Assembly: GCF_900074915.1 (NCBI RefSeq)
Contig: NZ_LT222319.1
Location: 2,043,001 to 2,107,000, forward strand
DNA length: 64,000 bases
Reading direction: 5' to 3'
Source: Pseudomonas cerasi
GTDB lineage: Bacteria > Pseudomonadota > Gammaproteobacteria > Pseudomonadales > Pseudomonadaceae
Every line of letters begins with the position of its first letter. The first letter of the stretch is position 1. The notes beneath the pieces are model-generated. The model saw only the letters and a program-made list of their open reading frames with translations, did no database searches and was not told where the DNA came from. Positions 1 through 12,109 of this stretch are shown here, piece after piece. The position numbers and the translations under genes were made by a program.

Positions 1-1468
1 AGTCGACGACCAATAGTTGCCGTTGCCCATCGGCCAGCGATTGCCGTACAGGTTATAGATCTCCACCAGTTCGTGAATGGTCGGAATCCTCGCGCTGTTG
101 TTGCCCGCGTTTTTGCTGATCTGAGAAAAGCTGCCGCTGCCCAGACCGATGCAATGGATGGCGCCGGTGACGGTGATCAGGTAGCTTTTACTCGCGCCCG
201 AAGCATCGGTCGCTGTAATGGTGGCTGTGCCGTTGCCTCGAACCGAGGTCAGGCCATTGCTGTCCACTTTCGCGACCAGCGGGTCGCTCGAAGCGTACTG
301 ATAGGGTGCCTGTCCGCCACTGGCCTGACGCAGAAGGGTGGTATCGGACGGGAAGTTCGGCAACAGGTCCGGCGAGCCCGGAAGCAGATACACCTTGCCA
401 GCCAGCGTGACCGGCGAGGTGTCCAGCAGCAGCTCGGGCTGCGCCGCCAGAATCTGCAAGGCCAGCGTGCCGGATACCTGCACCAGACCGTTGACGCGAT
501 TGACCACATAAGAAATCGCCACCGTCTGCCCGGCGTTTGCCGTTACCAAAGCAAACGCAAACAGCATCTCCAGCGTCTTGCCGGCTTCTGCGCTCGACAG
601 GGTCTTTTCCTGGGTGTCACTGCCGTTCGGCCCTTGCCATTGCACGATCACCTGATCGCCGGCTTTCAGGTTGGCGGTGGCGTCGATCACCACGGTTGCA
701 CCGGATGAAGCGTTGGCCGGGTCGAGTATGGTGCCGATGGCTTCTTTTATGGTTGGGGTGGGCAGGGGCGTTGCTTGCGCGAGTTGCAGCTTCACGTCCA
801 CCGACTCCGAGATTCCCTGCCAGATCTGTAATCGTGTAGTAGACCGGCGCCTCAATGTCACCGATCAACTCCAGAAACGGCCTGGCGAAGTCGACCATTG
901 TTCGTTTAAGACCCACGTCATCACTGCTCACCACCGCCATCGGACCGGGCAGATCATCCCAGTAGGTGCGGACAACATCGCCCTCCTGCATGCCGTTGTA
1001 GCTGGCAATCGTCCCTGAAAGCACGTTACCCATGGTTTGCAGTTCTTCTGAGGTCAGACCGTTCTGTACCTGCGTGGGAAAAATGATGGGGGCCAGCAGC
1101 GGATCGCCAGGCGGGGTAAGGTCTACGATTACAACTGTCTCGGCAGAAAACTCGACGACCATATTGATCGGGTTTTCGACCGCGTAAGCCACCGAGTGAC
1201 GACCTTCCGTCAACAGCTCGGATGGAATGTGCAGCATGAGGTCGTCACCTGGCATCTGCGAAAGCAGTATCTCTTTCTTGAGACCAATAAGCACTCCATC
1301 GAAGTACAGCTGATAGGTATAGCCGGGGCGCGCGCCTTGCCAGACGTTCAACAGCACTTCGAGGGGCATGTTCAAACTGTCGACGGGTAATAGTCCACCG
1401 TTCAAGGCGGCTGCGATGACTGGCGAAGTCAGCACGTTTTCTTTTTTTTCAGTCGCAAGGTTATACAT
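1..1468 (-). pseudogene. Ig-like/WG-motif surface-type protein, frameshifted and cut by the left edge
   Basis: The ATG at 1468 follows an AAGGA site. The first ~215 codons align throughout with the neighbour at 1521-3401: both have PGYTYQL, then VENPIN/VVNPIN, then AxIxFPxxxQNGLT and a TYWDD/TRWGD motif. Near base 810, just after DLAGNL, the frame breaks. The original frame ends at 617 in unrelated sequence. The frame beginning SESVDVKLQL then runs open, with no stop, to base 1, about 270 codons. It contains a Big_2-like Ig domain (SSDPLVAKVDSNGL, GNGTATITATD) and ends in HELVEIYNLYGN...NYWSST, resembling C-terminal domains of Pseudomonas Ig-repeat proteins. Loss of one CT unit from a CTCTC tract would explain the shift. 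It may be a real pseudogene, a phase switch or a sequencing error. No Sec signal peptide is visible. Function unknown. Confidence 0.7.
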
Positions 1469-1487
1469 GGGCGTTCCTTATACGTGT

Positions 1488-1517
1488 AAAAGTTGCGGGC
1501 CCTTGTGAGCCCGCAAC
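1488..1517 (-). terminator. Rho-independent terminator after the 626-aa Ig-like gene
   Basis: The arms GTTGCGGGC and GCCCGCAAC pair perfectly over 9 bp (1492-1500 and 1509-1517). On the minus strand the hairpin is followed by TTTT. It lies in the 52 bp between the stop of the upstream gene and the start of the next gene in the same direction, so it could act as full terminator or attenuator. Confidence 0.75.
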
Positions 1518-1520
1518 GGT

Positions 1521-3401
1521 TTAGCGACTCAGACAGGTAAAGTCGGTAGGTTTAAGCATATGCACGATGACGCGAGTGACTGTGGAGTTTGCCGGACTTT
1601 GATTGCTGCCTTCGACAGGGTCGACGGTATAACTCGCCTCCGCAAACCCTGTGCAAATAAGCAGTGTGTTGATCTGAGGGACCTTGAATACATGCCCTTG
1701 CACAACATCCACTTCATCCAGCTTACGAGTCGTCACATAAGTAGCGGCTTCGATGGGATTATTGAAGTCGTCAAAACCCTTGAACGTGAAGGTGATCTTC
1801 TGGCCCTCGGCAATATTTACATAAGGTGAGACTTTTACATCGGCACCGTCTGGATTTTCATTGGGCCCCAGCACTCCGTTGGACGTGAGATTGAACGTGG
1901 GCCCGGTCAATCCGTTTTCGCCACCGGGTTGCTCTTCTCGAGACCGTACTGTTACAGGCTGAGTCGGACTCGTCATACTGTTTGGGTTTCCTGTACGCGT
2001 GACTGTGAAGTACACCGGAATGGCCTCGCCGGTGCCTTGCAACTTCATCAGCTCGTTATCAATCGGAATAATCAAGTCTCTTGCCGCTGCAACGTCGCTA
2101 GACCGTATTTGATACCACTGCGTTTTTACCTGATTGCCCCAGTACAGGTTCAAATCATCATTGATTTCGAATCCCGTATTCCAGAGCACTACTCCTCTGC
2201 CGTTCAACTCGTAATCGTCTTCGTCGATGAAGTTGTCCTGGGTGTTCGGGTTTTGTACGCTCGTTCCTTGTATCGTCAAATTGTTCAAGGGGGTGGGGAA
2301 GGGAAGTGTTGTAAAAACGTCTATGTGGGTGTCCAGCGATGTGCCGGTCAGTTCGCCGTTGCGAAACACTTCATAATGAACCGCGGTGTCGCCTTGCGGA
2401 CCTTGGGCAATGGCCTCGAATGGCAGTTTCAACGTGAGTATGACGGCTTCATTTTCGTCGCCAGGTGCAACGAAGACAGGGGTCAAGGGATTATTGGTGC
2501 CCCAGAATAGCTGGATGCTATCAAGCGCCGCGGCGCCCGGATAATGGGGGATGTCGACCAATACTCCGGCCTGAGCTTCCAGATAATCAATCAGATCGCC
2601 TACCGCTTGATCAATGACAGGTGCCGGATAATCAGAAGGCAAGTCGTTCAGCCTTAATTTCACCGCTACAGTGTTCGAGAGGATTGAAGGGTTACCTGCA
2701 CGGTCGATGACCTGGTAACACACCTGCTTTTCTTCCTCCCCCAACGTTTGCAGAAACGCTCGTGTAAAAGTGACCGAGACCTTGTCCAGCCCCATGTCGG
2801 TTTCGTTGACGACGGCAGTGGGGCCTACGATATCTCCCCACCTGGTCAGAATGCGGTCATGCTTGGCCATACCGGTGTAGCCGGGAATCTGCACATCAAG
2901 TTGGCCACCCAGTTGATCGAGCTCGGCGGCAGTCAGACCGTTCTGGATCTCGGCTGGGAACTGTATGGCAGCAAGCTCCGGAGCGCCTGGCGCTGTCCGG
3001 TCGATCTGAATCCGGAAAATTTCCGATCTCTGTTCTACCTGATTGATCGGATTGACAACGACGTACGCGACATCGTGGAAACCTTCCAGCAACAGCTCGG
3101 CCGGGATCTCCAGGTGCAGGGGGTCTCCTGGTGCATGTGAGGGCAGAATCAGTTTTTGGGGGCCAGTCGCGATACTGTTGAACAGCAGTTGATATGTGTA
3201 ACCAGGAAGTGCCGCTGGCCATACAACGAGATCGACCGTCAACGGTTGTGATGCCTCAGCGACCGGTATGAGCCCTGGCGTATCCTGATCATGAAATGCG
3301 ACTGCAATATCGGGTGCAGCCAATACAAGATTCAAGTTTCTATGCCTGTTTCCGGAAATTGAAACAGGTGTTGGGAGATAGTTGTTTGAGCAATTTTTCA
3401 T
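1521..3401 (-). CDS. Ig-like/WG-motif repeat protein, 626 aa, function unknown
   Basis: The start MKNCSNNYL at 3401 was chosen because AAGG lies about 10 nt upstream. An in-frame ATG at 3419 would add six residues. The protein is a string of beta-sandwich-like units of roughly 110-140 residues, each with an aromatic-WG motif: TRWGD, LFWGT, LYWGN. An N-terminal unit is shared with the frameshifted neighbour (1-1468). There is a LDVQIPGYTGM segment and an acidic, Asn-rich linker around residue 380. There is no Sec signal peptide, lipobox or membrane helix, so its location is unclear. Family relatives in pseudomonads are usually annotated only as Ig-like or hypothetical. It is probably upstream in an operon with the left-edge gene and divergent from the autotransporter. 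Function not assigned. Confidence 0.75.
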   Translation of the reverse strand: MKNCSNNYLPTPVSISGNRHRNLNLVLAAPDIAVAFHDQDTPGLIPVAEASQPLTVDLVVWPAALPGYTYQLLFNSIATGPQKLILPSHAPGDPLHLEIPAELLLEGFHDVAYVVVNPINQVEQRSEIFRIQIDRTAPGAPELAAIQFPAEIQNGLTAAELDQLGGQLDVQIPGYTGMAKHDRILTRWGDIVGPTAVVNETDMGLDKVSVTFTRAFLQTLGEEEKQVCYQVIDRAGNPSILSNTVAVKLRLNDLPSDYPAPVIDQAVGDLIDYLEAQAGVLVDIPHYPGAAALDSIQLFWGTNNPLTPVFVAPGDENEAVILTLKLPFEAIAQGPQGDTAVHYEVFRNGELTGTSLDTHIDVFTTLPFPTPLNNLTIQGTSVQNPNTQDNFIDEDDYELNGRGVVLWNTGFEINDDLNLYWGNQVKTQWYQIRSSDVAAARDLIIPIDNELMKLQGTGEAIPVYFTVTRTGNPNSMTSPTQPVTVRSREEQPGGENGLTGPTFNLTSNGVLGPNENPDGADVKVSPYVNIAEGQKITFTFKGFDDFNNPIEAATYVTTRKLDEVDVVQGHVFKVPQINTLLICTGFAEASYTVDPVEGSNQSPANSTVTRVIVHMLKPTDFTCLSR

Positions 3402-3740
3402 GTGTAGAGGCCTTATCATTAAAATTTTGTAGGGGATTTCCTACTTTTTTTCGAACGTGTTTCTGAATGAGATTTTTTTGGTTGGTACTTGGCGAAAGAG
3501 TCAATGATGTTCTCAGTCAAAATTGGACGTAATAGGGTTTTGGTGGGCTGGTCAAGTGGTTGTGTGGAGATTATTTAATTAGTTTGAGAGTTTTTTGCTT
3601 GGCGCCCATTTGGATGCTCGCTGTAAGAAACTTCTTATATTATTTTGGGAAGGCTCCTACGTTTTGGGTATTGAACAGGGCCAGGGTTTATGAATTAAGT
3701 AAGCTATCTTTCCACTCTCAAAAAAACGAGGAGATGGACG
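3402..3740. other. AT-rich divergent intergenic region
   Basis: These 339 bp separate the divergent Ig-like gene and the autotransporter, so they should carry both promoters. The stretch is visibly richer in A and T than the rest of the window. A GAGGAG ribosome site lies at 3728-3733 before the GTG at 3741. Short open frames here lack ribosome sites and family resemblance. I see no clear operator. Confidence 0.6.
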
Positions 3741-6035
3741 GTGTCTAGTAGAAAAAGTAACGTCGTTAAGTCGCGGGGTGGCGCGTTTCAACTTGCCGTG
3801 ATTGCCTTTGGCGCTCTCGCTAATGTACAGGCGTCGGCAGCGGCATCGGGCGATAATAATGGTCTGCCTTTAGACACTGCAGCAGTCACCGGATTGTGGC
3901 CGGATGAAGAGTTGCCAGATGAAACCGTTAGACGGGCTGAAATCATTACCGTAGGTCCTGATACTCCTTTCGATTCTTATCACATTGGTTATCAAAGTGT
4001 TCTTAATATTGTCGGTGGACGAGCAGACCAGGTGGTCGTGAGAGACGCTACGGTCAATATTCAGTCCGGCGTGGTTGAGAGCGGTATCAGCCTTTCCGAT
4101 GCGCTGGGTAATCTCTCCAACGCTACCGTGAAAAACGCGACAGGTAGCGGCATCGTTCTTCATGGAGTGATGGGCTCTATCAACCCTGGCTCCACGGTAT
4201 CGGCTCATTCAAGCGATGTATCGGGATCGGGCTACGGTATTTCAGTCGGGTTGTGGGGGGCGCTGAGTATTTTCAATACCGATGTGCGCGGGTTTGCGTC
4301 GCAAAGCAAAAGTGGCCAGGGGATTTTTGTTTCTGGCGCCAATGTGCTGATCGCCGACAACAGTCATGTGACAGGCGACATGAATGGAATCCATCTGGTG
4401 GATGGATCCCAAGCCGGAATACTGGTCGGAAACAAGTCCGTTGCTGTGATTGACCGATCGATAGTCCAGGGTTTGGCCGGGGCCGCCATCAAAGTAAACC
4501 AGCGCGTTGCGCTCGACATCGAGGCCGACATTGCTGTGCAAAACCATTCCGAGCTATGGGCCGGAAATGGCAACCTGCTGGAGGTGGAAGATCACAGCAC
4601 TGTCAACTTCAACGTCGATAACAGCACCCTAAATGGCGACCTTATCGCCGATGACACCAGCACCCTGAACATCACGCTGCAAAACGACGCACAATTGAAC
4701 GGCAACATCGTCAATGGCAACCGTCTGGCGATTACCTCGGGCAGTCACTGGCAGATGCAGGGCGACAATGCCGTCAGGTCGCTTTCCCTGCATGGCGGCA
4801 GCGTGGCGTTTGCTGGCGAAGGCTTTCATACACTTTCGCTGAATGAGTTGTCAGGGGGCGGCACGTTTGGCTTGCGCGTGGATCTGGACAACGGTGTCGG
4901 AGATCTCATCGACGTCAACGGCCAGGCCAGTGGACAGTTCGGCTTGCAGGTGCGCAACACGGGTGTGGAGGTTGTGTCTGCTGACATGGCACCGCTCAAG
5001 GTGGTGCATACCGAAGGTGGCGACGCGCAATTCAGCCTGCTGGGCGGGCGGGTCGACCTGGGCGCCTATTCGTATTTGCTGGAACAGCAGGGCAATGACT
5101 GGTTCATCGTCGGTAAAGACAAGGTCATAAGCCCCTCGACCCAGAGCGCGCTTGCCCTTTACAGCGCGGCACCTGCCATCTGGATGAGTGAGCTCTCTAC
5201 CCTGCGTTCGCGCATGGGTGAGGTTCGTGCAAGCGGCAGGGCGGGCGGCTGGATGCGCGCCTATGGCAACAGGCTGAATGCCACGACCAGTGACGGTGTC
5301 GACTATCGGCAGAAGCAAAGTGGCCTGTCGCTGGGGGCCGATGCGCCCGTCGAGGTCAGCAACGGCCAACTGGTGGTCGGTGTGCTGGGAGGGTACAGCA
5401 CGTCCGGTATCGATTTGAGCCGTGGTACTACGGGTAAAGTCGACAGCTACTATGCAGGCGCCTATGCCACCTGGCTGTCGGACGATGGCTACTACGTTGA
5501 CGGCGTGCTCAAACTCAACCGCTTTCGCAACAAGGCAGATGTTGCCATGAGCGATGCAAGCAAGGCCAAGGGTGACTATACCAACAACGGGGTAGGGGGC
5601 TGGGTAGAGTTCGGCCGCCACATCAAACTGGCGGACGATTACTTTCTCGAACCGTTCGCTCAGTTGTCCAGTGTCGTCGTTCAGGGACAGGAACTGCGCC
5701 TGGACAACGGCATGAAAGCGAAGAACGATCAGACCCAATCGGTATTGGGCAAGGTGGGCACCTCGCTGGGCCGCAGTGTCGCGCTCAAGGATGGCGGGGT
5801 ATTGCAGCCTTATGTGCGCGTCGCCGTTGCACAGGAGTTTTCGCGCCGCAACGAGGTGAAAGCCAACGATGTGAAATTCGATAACAGCCTGTTCGGTTCG
5901 CGCGGCGAACTGGGCGCCGGGGTATCGGTGTCGCTGTCCGAGCGTCTGAAACTGCACGCAGACTTCGATTACATGAAAGGTCGGCATATCGAGCAACCCT
6001 GGGGAGCGAATGTGGGGTTACGCCTGGCATTCTGA
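3741..6035 (+). CDS. Autotransporter outer membrane protein (type Va), pertactin-like
   Basis: The start is GTG, seven bases after GAGGAG. Residues 1 to about 35 form a long Sec signal (basic n-region, then AVIAFGALANVQASA). Residues ~60-480 are a passenger rich in short beta repeats with N/S/G turns and VxD, SxV steps, typical of a right-handed beta-helix related to pertactin. A linker follows (SALALYSAAPAIWMSELSTL). The C-terminal ~265 residues form the 12-strand autotransporter barrel, with RAGGWMRAYG, GYSTSGID, YAGAYATW and FLEPFAQL, and end in the terminal Phe (VGLRLAF) recognised by the Bam machinery. The passenger would be exposed on the cell surface. No protease triad is apparent, so adhesion is more likely than proteolysis. 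It is monocistronic, with a strong terminator behind it. Confidence 0.9.
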   Translation: MSSRKSNVVKSRGGAFQLAVIAFGALANVQASAAASGDNNGLPLDTAAVTGLWPDEELPDETVRRAEIITVGPDTPFDSYHIGYQSVLNIVGGRADQVVVRDATVNIQSGVVESGISLSDALGNLSNATVKNATGSGIVLHGVMGSINPGSTVSAHSSDVSGSGYGISVGLWGALSIFNTDVRGFASQSKSGQGIFVSGANVLIADNSHVTGDMNGIHLVDGSQAGILVGNKSVAVIDRSIVQGLAGAAIKVNQRVALDIEADIAVQNHSELWAGNGNLLEVEDHSTVNFNVDNSTLNGDLIADDTSTLNITLQNDAQLNGNIVNGNRLAITSGSHWQMQGDNAVRSLSLHGGSVAFAGEGFHTLSLNELSGGGTFGLRVDLDNGVGDLIDVNGQASGQFGLQVRNTGVEVVSADMAPLKVVHTEGGDAQFSLLGGRVDLGAYSYLLEQQGNDWFIVGKDKVISPSTQSALALYSAAPAIWMSELSTLRSRMGEVRASGRAGGWMRAYGNRLNATTSDGVDYRQKQSGLSLGADAPVEVSNGQLVVGVLGGYSTSGIDLSRGTTGKVDSYYAGAYATWLSDDGYYVDGVLKLNRFRNKADVAMSDASKAKGDYTNNGVGGWVEFGRHIKLADDYFLEPFAQLSSVVVQGQELRLDNGMKAKNDQTQSVLGKVGTSLGRSVALKDGGVLQPYVRVAVAQEFSRRNEVKANDVKFDNSLFGSRGELGAGVSVSLSERLKLHADFDYMKGRHIEQPWGANVGLRLAF

Positions 6036-6065
6036 TCCTTAAGGCCAGTGCCTGAGTAACACCAG

Positions 6066-6096
6066 AGCCCCCGGTGAATGATCACCGGGGGCTTTT
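6066..6096 (+). terminator. Terminator of the autotransporter gene
   Basis: A perfect 12-bp stem (AGCCCCCGGTGA and TCACCGGGGGCT) with loop ATGA is followed by TTTT. It sits between convergent genes. The minus-strand gene ends at 6100, so its transcript also crosses the hairpin. Confidence 0.9.
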
Positions 6097-6099
6097 CGG

Positions 6100-6624
6100 T
6101 TAATGATCGGTAAACCTGCGTTTGCGTTGTTTCTGGCGGGAGGTGACAGGCACCGCGTAGTTGACGTTCACCCGTAACACTGGCGATGTGCCGATCAGGC
6201 GATGATCACGATAAAGCTCGTAATACAGGTCAACCAGACCGTACTGAATATAGGGGGTGAAAGTGTAGGAAATACACAGCACACTTACCACGCTGTTTTC
6301 GCCTACCCGATGGAAAAGCGTTGTCGATGACAGGTTTTTACCCCAATAGAAATGGATTTCGTCACCCCAGCACATTTTGACTGACCCAGGGATATGGATG
6401 GTAATGCCCGCATGTGCCTGTTCGTGACTGATGGAATCAGGATCGATGTTAGGCAGCACAGGTGCTTTCAGCGTGTTGGAAATATCGGATGGTAGATGGA
6501 GAGGGCTCGCGTGTCGGTAGCGGCTCTCGTGGGGTGGGGCTTCTTGAACAGTGCTCGCGCTGTCGGGAGTGTTTTTTTCTTTTTGGGTGCGCGCCGCTAC
6601 ATCCGTGGATTGTTGTTTATCCAT
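6100..6624 (-). CDS. Small WG-motif protein, 174 aa, function unknown
   Basis: The start MDKQQST at 6624 was chosen because AAAAGAG lies 7-10 nt upstream. An upstream in-frame ATG at 6645 has no such site. Residues 1-60 are polar and probably disordered (K, E, S, T, P rich). The remainder is one beta-sandwich-like unit containing IPGSVKMCWGD and HFYWGKNL, the same aromatic-WG signature as in the 626-aa protein at 1521-3401. This is followed by VDLYYELYRDHRLIGTSP, matching the ...VHYEVFRNGELTGTS... segment there. The C-terminus is basic (RQKQRKRRF). There is no signal peptide. It appears to be a single-repeat member of the same family on the other side of the autotransporter. Confidence 0.7.
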   Translation of the reverse strand: MDKQQSTDVAARTQKEKNTPDSASTVQEAPPHESRYRHASPLHLPSDISNTLKAPVLPNIDPDSISHEQAHAGITIHIPGSVKMCWGDEIHFYWGKNLSSTTLFHRVGENSVVSVLCISYTFTPYIQYGLVDLYYELYRDHRLIGTSPVLRVNVNYAVPVTSRQKQRKRRFTDH

Positions 6625-6990
6625 CGTTAACTCTTTTATTGACATTAAGTTGAGTTGTTATATGCGTGCCGGCAGTTGTCGGCAACGGAATTATTACAAG
6701 GCACATAAGTGTTCAGGTCAAGTGTCTGCCGGTATCAAAGACAAGCCAAGCTTGTGTGAGGTTGTGCAGTTACATTTGGTATCATGTGCACAGTGAGTTA
6801 TCGCTCGTTAGTGTTGGAGATGCTGTAAATAAAGGGTGTGGCTTGGTGTGAGTGTTATTTCAGGGCTTTTTGTGTGTGAAATACCTGTAGGACATTAACT
6901 ACAGATAAGTCTTACAGAAGGTAAAAAAGTAGGTTTTGGCTGAATTCCCACTCCTGCGTAGGAATATTCACTCAACTTTATCATTAGGGT

Positions 6991-7012
6991 CTCGCACGCG
7001 TTAGCGTGCGAG
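6991..7012. repeat. Perfect 9-bp palindrome with GTTA loop
   Basis: CTCGCACGC-GTTA-GCGTGCGAG. It is not followed by a T run on either strand, so it is unlikely to be a simple terminator. It could be a solitary REP-like hairpin or a protein-binding site. Confidence 0.5.
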
Positions 7013-7317
7013 GCCGTCAAGGTTGTGGGCGGAAATGTAGGCTGCTGTGTTTAAACTTGTATTGACGGTGCCGGGGTGTCCAGACCGAACAGGAATGCTT
7101 TGCTGAAAACGATCTGCATGTCGGCGTAAGGGGTAATAAATAACTACCGCATCAACTGAATTTCAACTAGTCGGAGTATGCGTCCACTGTCAATAGGCAA
7201 AAGTACTGCATTGCTGTCATTGAAGATGTTAAAAAAATATCCTGCACGTTCTTCAGATGGCTTCTCAAGTTCTGTCAGATTTGAAGGGAGTGCTAACAGT
7301 GCACACTATTGACGCTC

Positions 7318-7354
7318 ATAAAAAAGCCCCGACCAACCGAAGTTTGTCGAGGCT
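7318..7354 (-). terminator. Terminator of aer
   Basis: On the minus strand AGCCTCGAC pairs with GTCGGGGCT (one G-U pair). An inner AAC/GTT stem closes a UUCG tetraloop, and TTTTTT follows. It lies 20 bp after the aer stop codon. Confidence 0.9.
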
Positions 7355-7373
7355 TGGCATACAGTCTCAGGCC

Positions 7374-8939
7374 TTAGCGATTAAACCGCTCTACCAGTGA
7401 ATACTGTGAGTTGGCCGTGTCGGTCAGTTCACCACTTAATACGGCAGAGCGACGCGCTTCGTCAGAGGTCTGGTCTGCCAGGCTGGCGATGGTGGCGATG
7501 TTGCGATTGATTTCCTCGGCCACGGCGCTTTGCTCTTCCGTGGCGGTGGCGATTTGCGTGGTCATGTCGGTGATATTGGCGACGGCCTCGCTGATGCCCA
7601 CCAGCGCCTGATCTGCCTCCAGTACCCGGGCTACGCCTTCTTCGGCCTGACGGCGACCGGTGTCCATGGTGTGAACCGCGTCGGTTGCGGTCTGCTGCAG
7701 TTTGGCGATCAGGCCATGAATCTGTCCGGTGGACTCGGCGGTGCGTTGCGCGAGCTGACGCACTTCATCTGCCACAACCGCAAAGCCGCGACCCATCTCA
7801 CCGGCGCGCGCCGCTTCGATCGCGGCGTTGAGCGCCAGCAGGTTGGTTTGGTCGGCAATGCCTTTGATCACATCGACCACGCCGCCGATTTCATCGCTGT
7901 CCTTGGCCATGCGGGTCACGGTCAGGCCGGTTTCGCCCACCGAGGTGGACAGGCGCTGAATGGCTTCGCGGGTTTCACCGGCGATATCGCGACCGCGACG
8001 CGTCAGTTCGTTGGCCTGCTGGGTGGCATCAGCGGCACGGTTTACGTGATTGGCCACTTCCTGAGTGGTGGCGGCCATCTGGTTGATGGCGGCGGCAACC
8101 TGCTCGGTTTCCACACGCTGACGTTCCAGCCCGATCGAACTGGCATTGGCCAGCGAGTTGGACTGGCGGGCCTGACTGTTCAGGTGTTCGGCGGTGTCCT
8201 GCAAGCGCGTCAGGCAGGTTTTCATGCGCGCTTCCTGGCTGAGGATCGACATTTCCAGACGCGCTTGCGGGCCACGGCTGTCGGTGTACATCTGCGCGAT
8301 CAACGGGTCGGAAGTGGTCTGTTCGGCCAGGCGTAACAAGCGTTTGGTGCCACGCTGCTGCCAGGAAAGCCCCAGCAGGCCGAGCGGTACCGACAACGCC
8401 GCAGCCAATGCAAAACCCCAGTGTGAATTGAGCCACACGCCGATCAGGAAGCTCAGTTGGCTGACCAGAATGAACGGCAGCCAGTCCTGAAGTACCGGCA
8501 GCCACTTGTCGCGGTTTGGTACGGCGCTCTTGCCCTTGTTGAGGCGGGTGTAAAGCGCCTCGGCACGGCGGATCTGTTCGGCGGTCGGCTTGATACGTAC
8601 CGACTCGAAACCCACCACCTGGCGGTTTTCCAGTACCGGCGTCACGTAGGCATTGACCCAATAATGATCGCCGTTCTTGCAGCGGTTCTTGACGATGCCC
8701 ATCCACGGCTGCCCGGACTTGAGCGTGGTCCACATGTGCTCGAAGACTGCAGGCGGTACGTCCGGATGACGTACTGTGTTATGCGCAGCACCGAGCAATT
8801 CAGCCTCGCTGTAACCACTGATGTCGAAAAAGGCATCGTTGCAGTAGGTGATGGTGCCTCGGGTGTCGGTGGTGGAAATCAGTCGTTGTTCGGCAGGGAA
8901 TGTCCGCTCATGTTGAGTGACGGGCTGGTTGTTGCGCAT
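7374..8939 (-). CDS. aer: Aerotaxis receptor Aer (PAS-type methyl-accepting chemotaxis protein)
   Basis: At 521 aa it has the length of the known Pseudomonas Aer. Residues ~20-125 form an FAD-binding-type PAS domain ([27 protein letters not shown] broken by short gaps; [21 protein letters not shown]). Two adjacent hydrophobic segments (~150-195) form a membrane hairpin with no periplasmic domain. The C-terminal half is the cytoplasmic signalling coiled coil, with the conserved tip around [20 protein letters not shown] and [12 protein letters not shown] that binds CheW and CheA. It senses redox or oxygen through the PAS cofactor and steers swimming. It neighbours acnA and rlmM in the same order as in other pseudomonads. 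It is monocistronic, with its own terminator. Confidence 0.93.
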   Translation of the reverse strand: MRNNQPVTQHERTFPAEQRLISTTDTRGTITYCNDAFFDISGYSEAELLGAAHNTVRHPDVPPAVFEHMWTTLKSGQPWMGIVKNRCKNGDHYWVNAYVTPVLENRQVVGFESVRIKPTAEQIRRAEALYTRLNKGKSAVPNRDKWLPVLQDWLPFILVSQLSFLIGVWLNSHWGFALAAALSVPLGLLGLSWQQRGTKRLLRLAEQTTSDPLIAQMYTDSRGPQARLEMSILSQEARMKTCLTRLQDTAEHLNSQARQSNSLANASSIGLERQRVETEQVAAAINQMAATTQEVANHVNRAADATQQANELTRRGRDIAGETREAIQRLSTSVGETGLTVTRMAKDSDEIGGVVDVIKGIADQTNLLALNAAIEAARAGEMGRGFAVVADEVRQLAQRTAESTGQIHGLIAKLQQTATDAVHTMDTGRRQAEEGVARVLEADQALVGISEAVANITDMTTQIATATEEQSAVAEEINRNIATIASLADQTSDEARRSAVLSGELTDTANSQYSLVERFNR

Positions 8940-9128
8940 GGGATTTCGATCCTTCGATCCGGAAGACTGTGGCGTGGTTATCGGCGGGCACGTCGATAAA
9001 TTGAGCGACGTGCGACAAGTGACCGGAGAGTCAGCCGTGTACGGCCTGCATGGGACAGGTGAACAGCCCGTAATACATCAGGCTGGAGGTGGGCGGAGCA
9101 GGAGCGAGTTTATAAAAATTTTCATGCT

Positions 9129-9160
9129 GGGGCCTGACCCTTAAGCAGGATGCAGGCCCC
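9129..9160. terminator. Possible terminator downstream of acnA
   Basis: GGGGCCTG and CAGGCCCC form a perfect 8-bp stem with a 16-nt loop just after the acnA stop. A T-rich run on the minus strand follows only after about nine bases (AGCATGAAAATTTTT), so activity as an intrinsic terminator is uncertain. Confidence 0.45.
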
Positions 9161-9172
9161 ATTTATGAGATA

Positions 9173-11917
<2,745 letters not shown>

Positions 11918-12109
11918 GAATGTCTCCTTTGAGGAATGTTCTCCGAACATCGGTTCACGGGCTCCATGTGCATCAGGTCGGGAGCGCCGCATCAGGCTTC
12001 AAGTTCTGTGGACTGTTCGGCCGCACCAGTGGTTCCTGGATTGGGCTATCATGCGCGGCTTTCAAGTCTGCGGGGTTACGCCCGAGTGCCCACTGCCCAG
12101 GAGTAACCC

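Larger units (their letters stand above)
6625..7373. other. 749-bp gene-free AT-rich stretch
   Basis: It must contain the promoter of the WG-motif gene at its left end and the aer terminator at its right end. Otherwise I find only a 9-bp perfect hairpin (6991-7012). Short open frames on both strands have no ribosome site and no recognisable product. It may be decayed sequence bounding the accessory block. Confidence 0.6.

Noticed and set aside
3560..3748. 62-codon frame before the autotransporter
   Set aside because: No ribosome site, crosses the start of the autotransporter and resembles no protein known to me.
4851..5996. Long antisense open frame (381 codons) over the autotransporter gene
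   Set aside because: Composition reflects codon bias of the strong plus-strand gene. No ribosome site or family motif.
7021..7320. Search for a small gene or sRNA between the palindrome and the aer terminator
   Set aside because: No ribosome site with an open frame and no promoter-plus-terminator pair on one strand.
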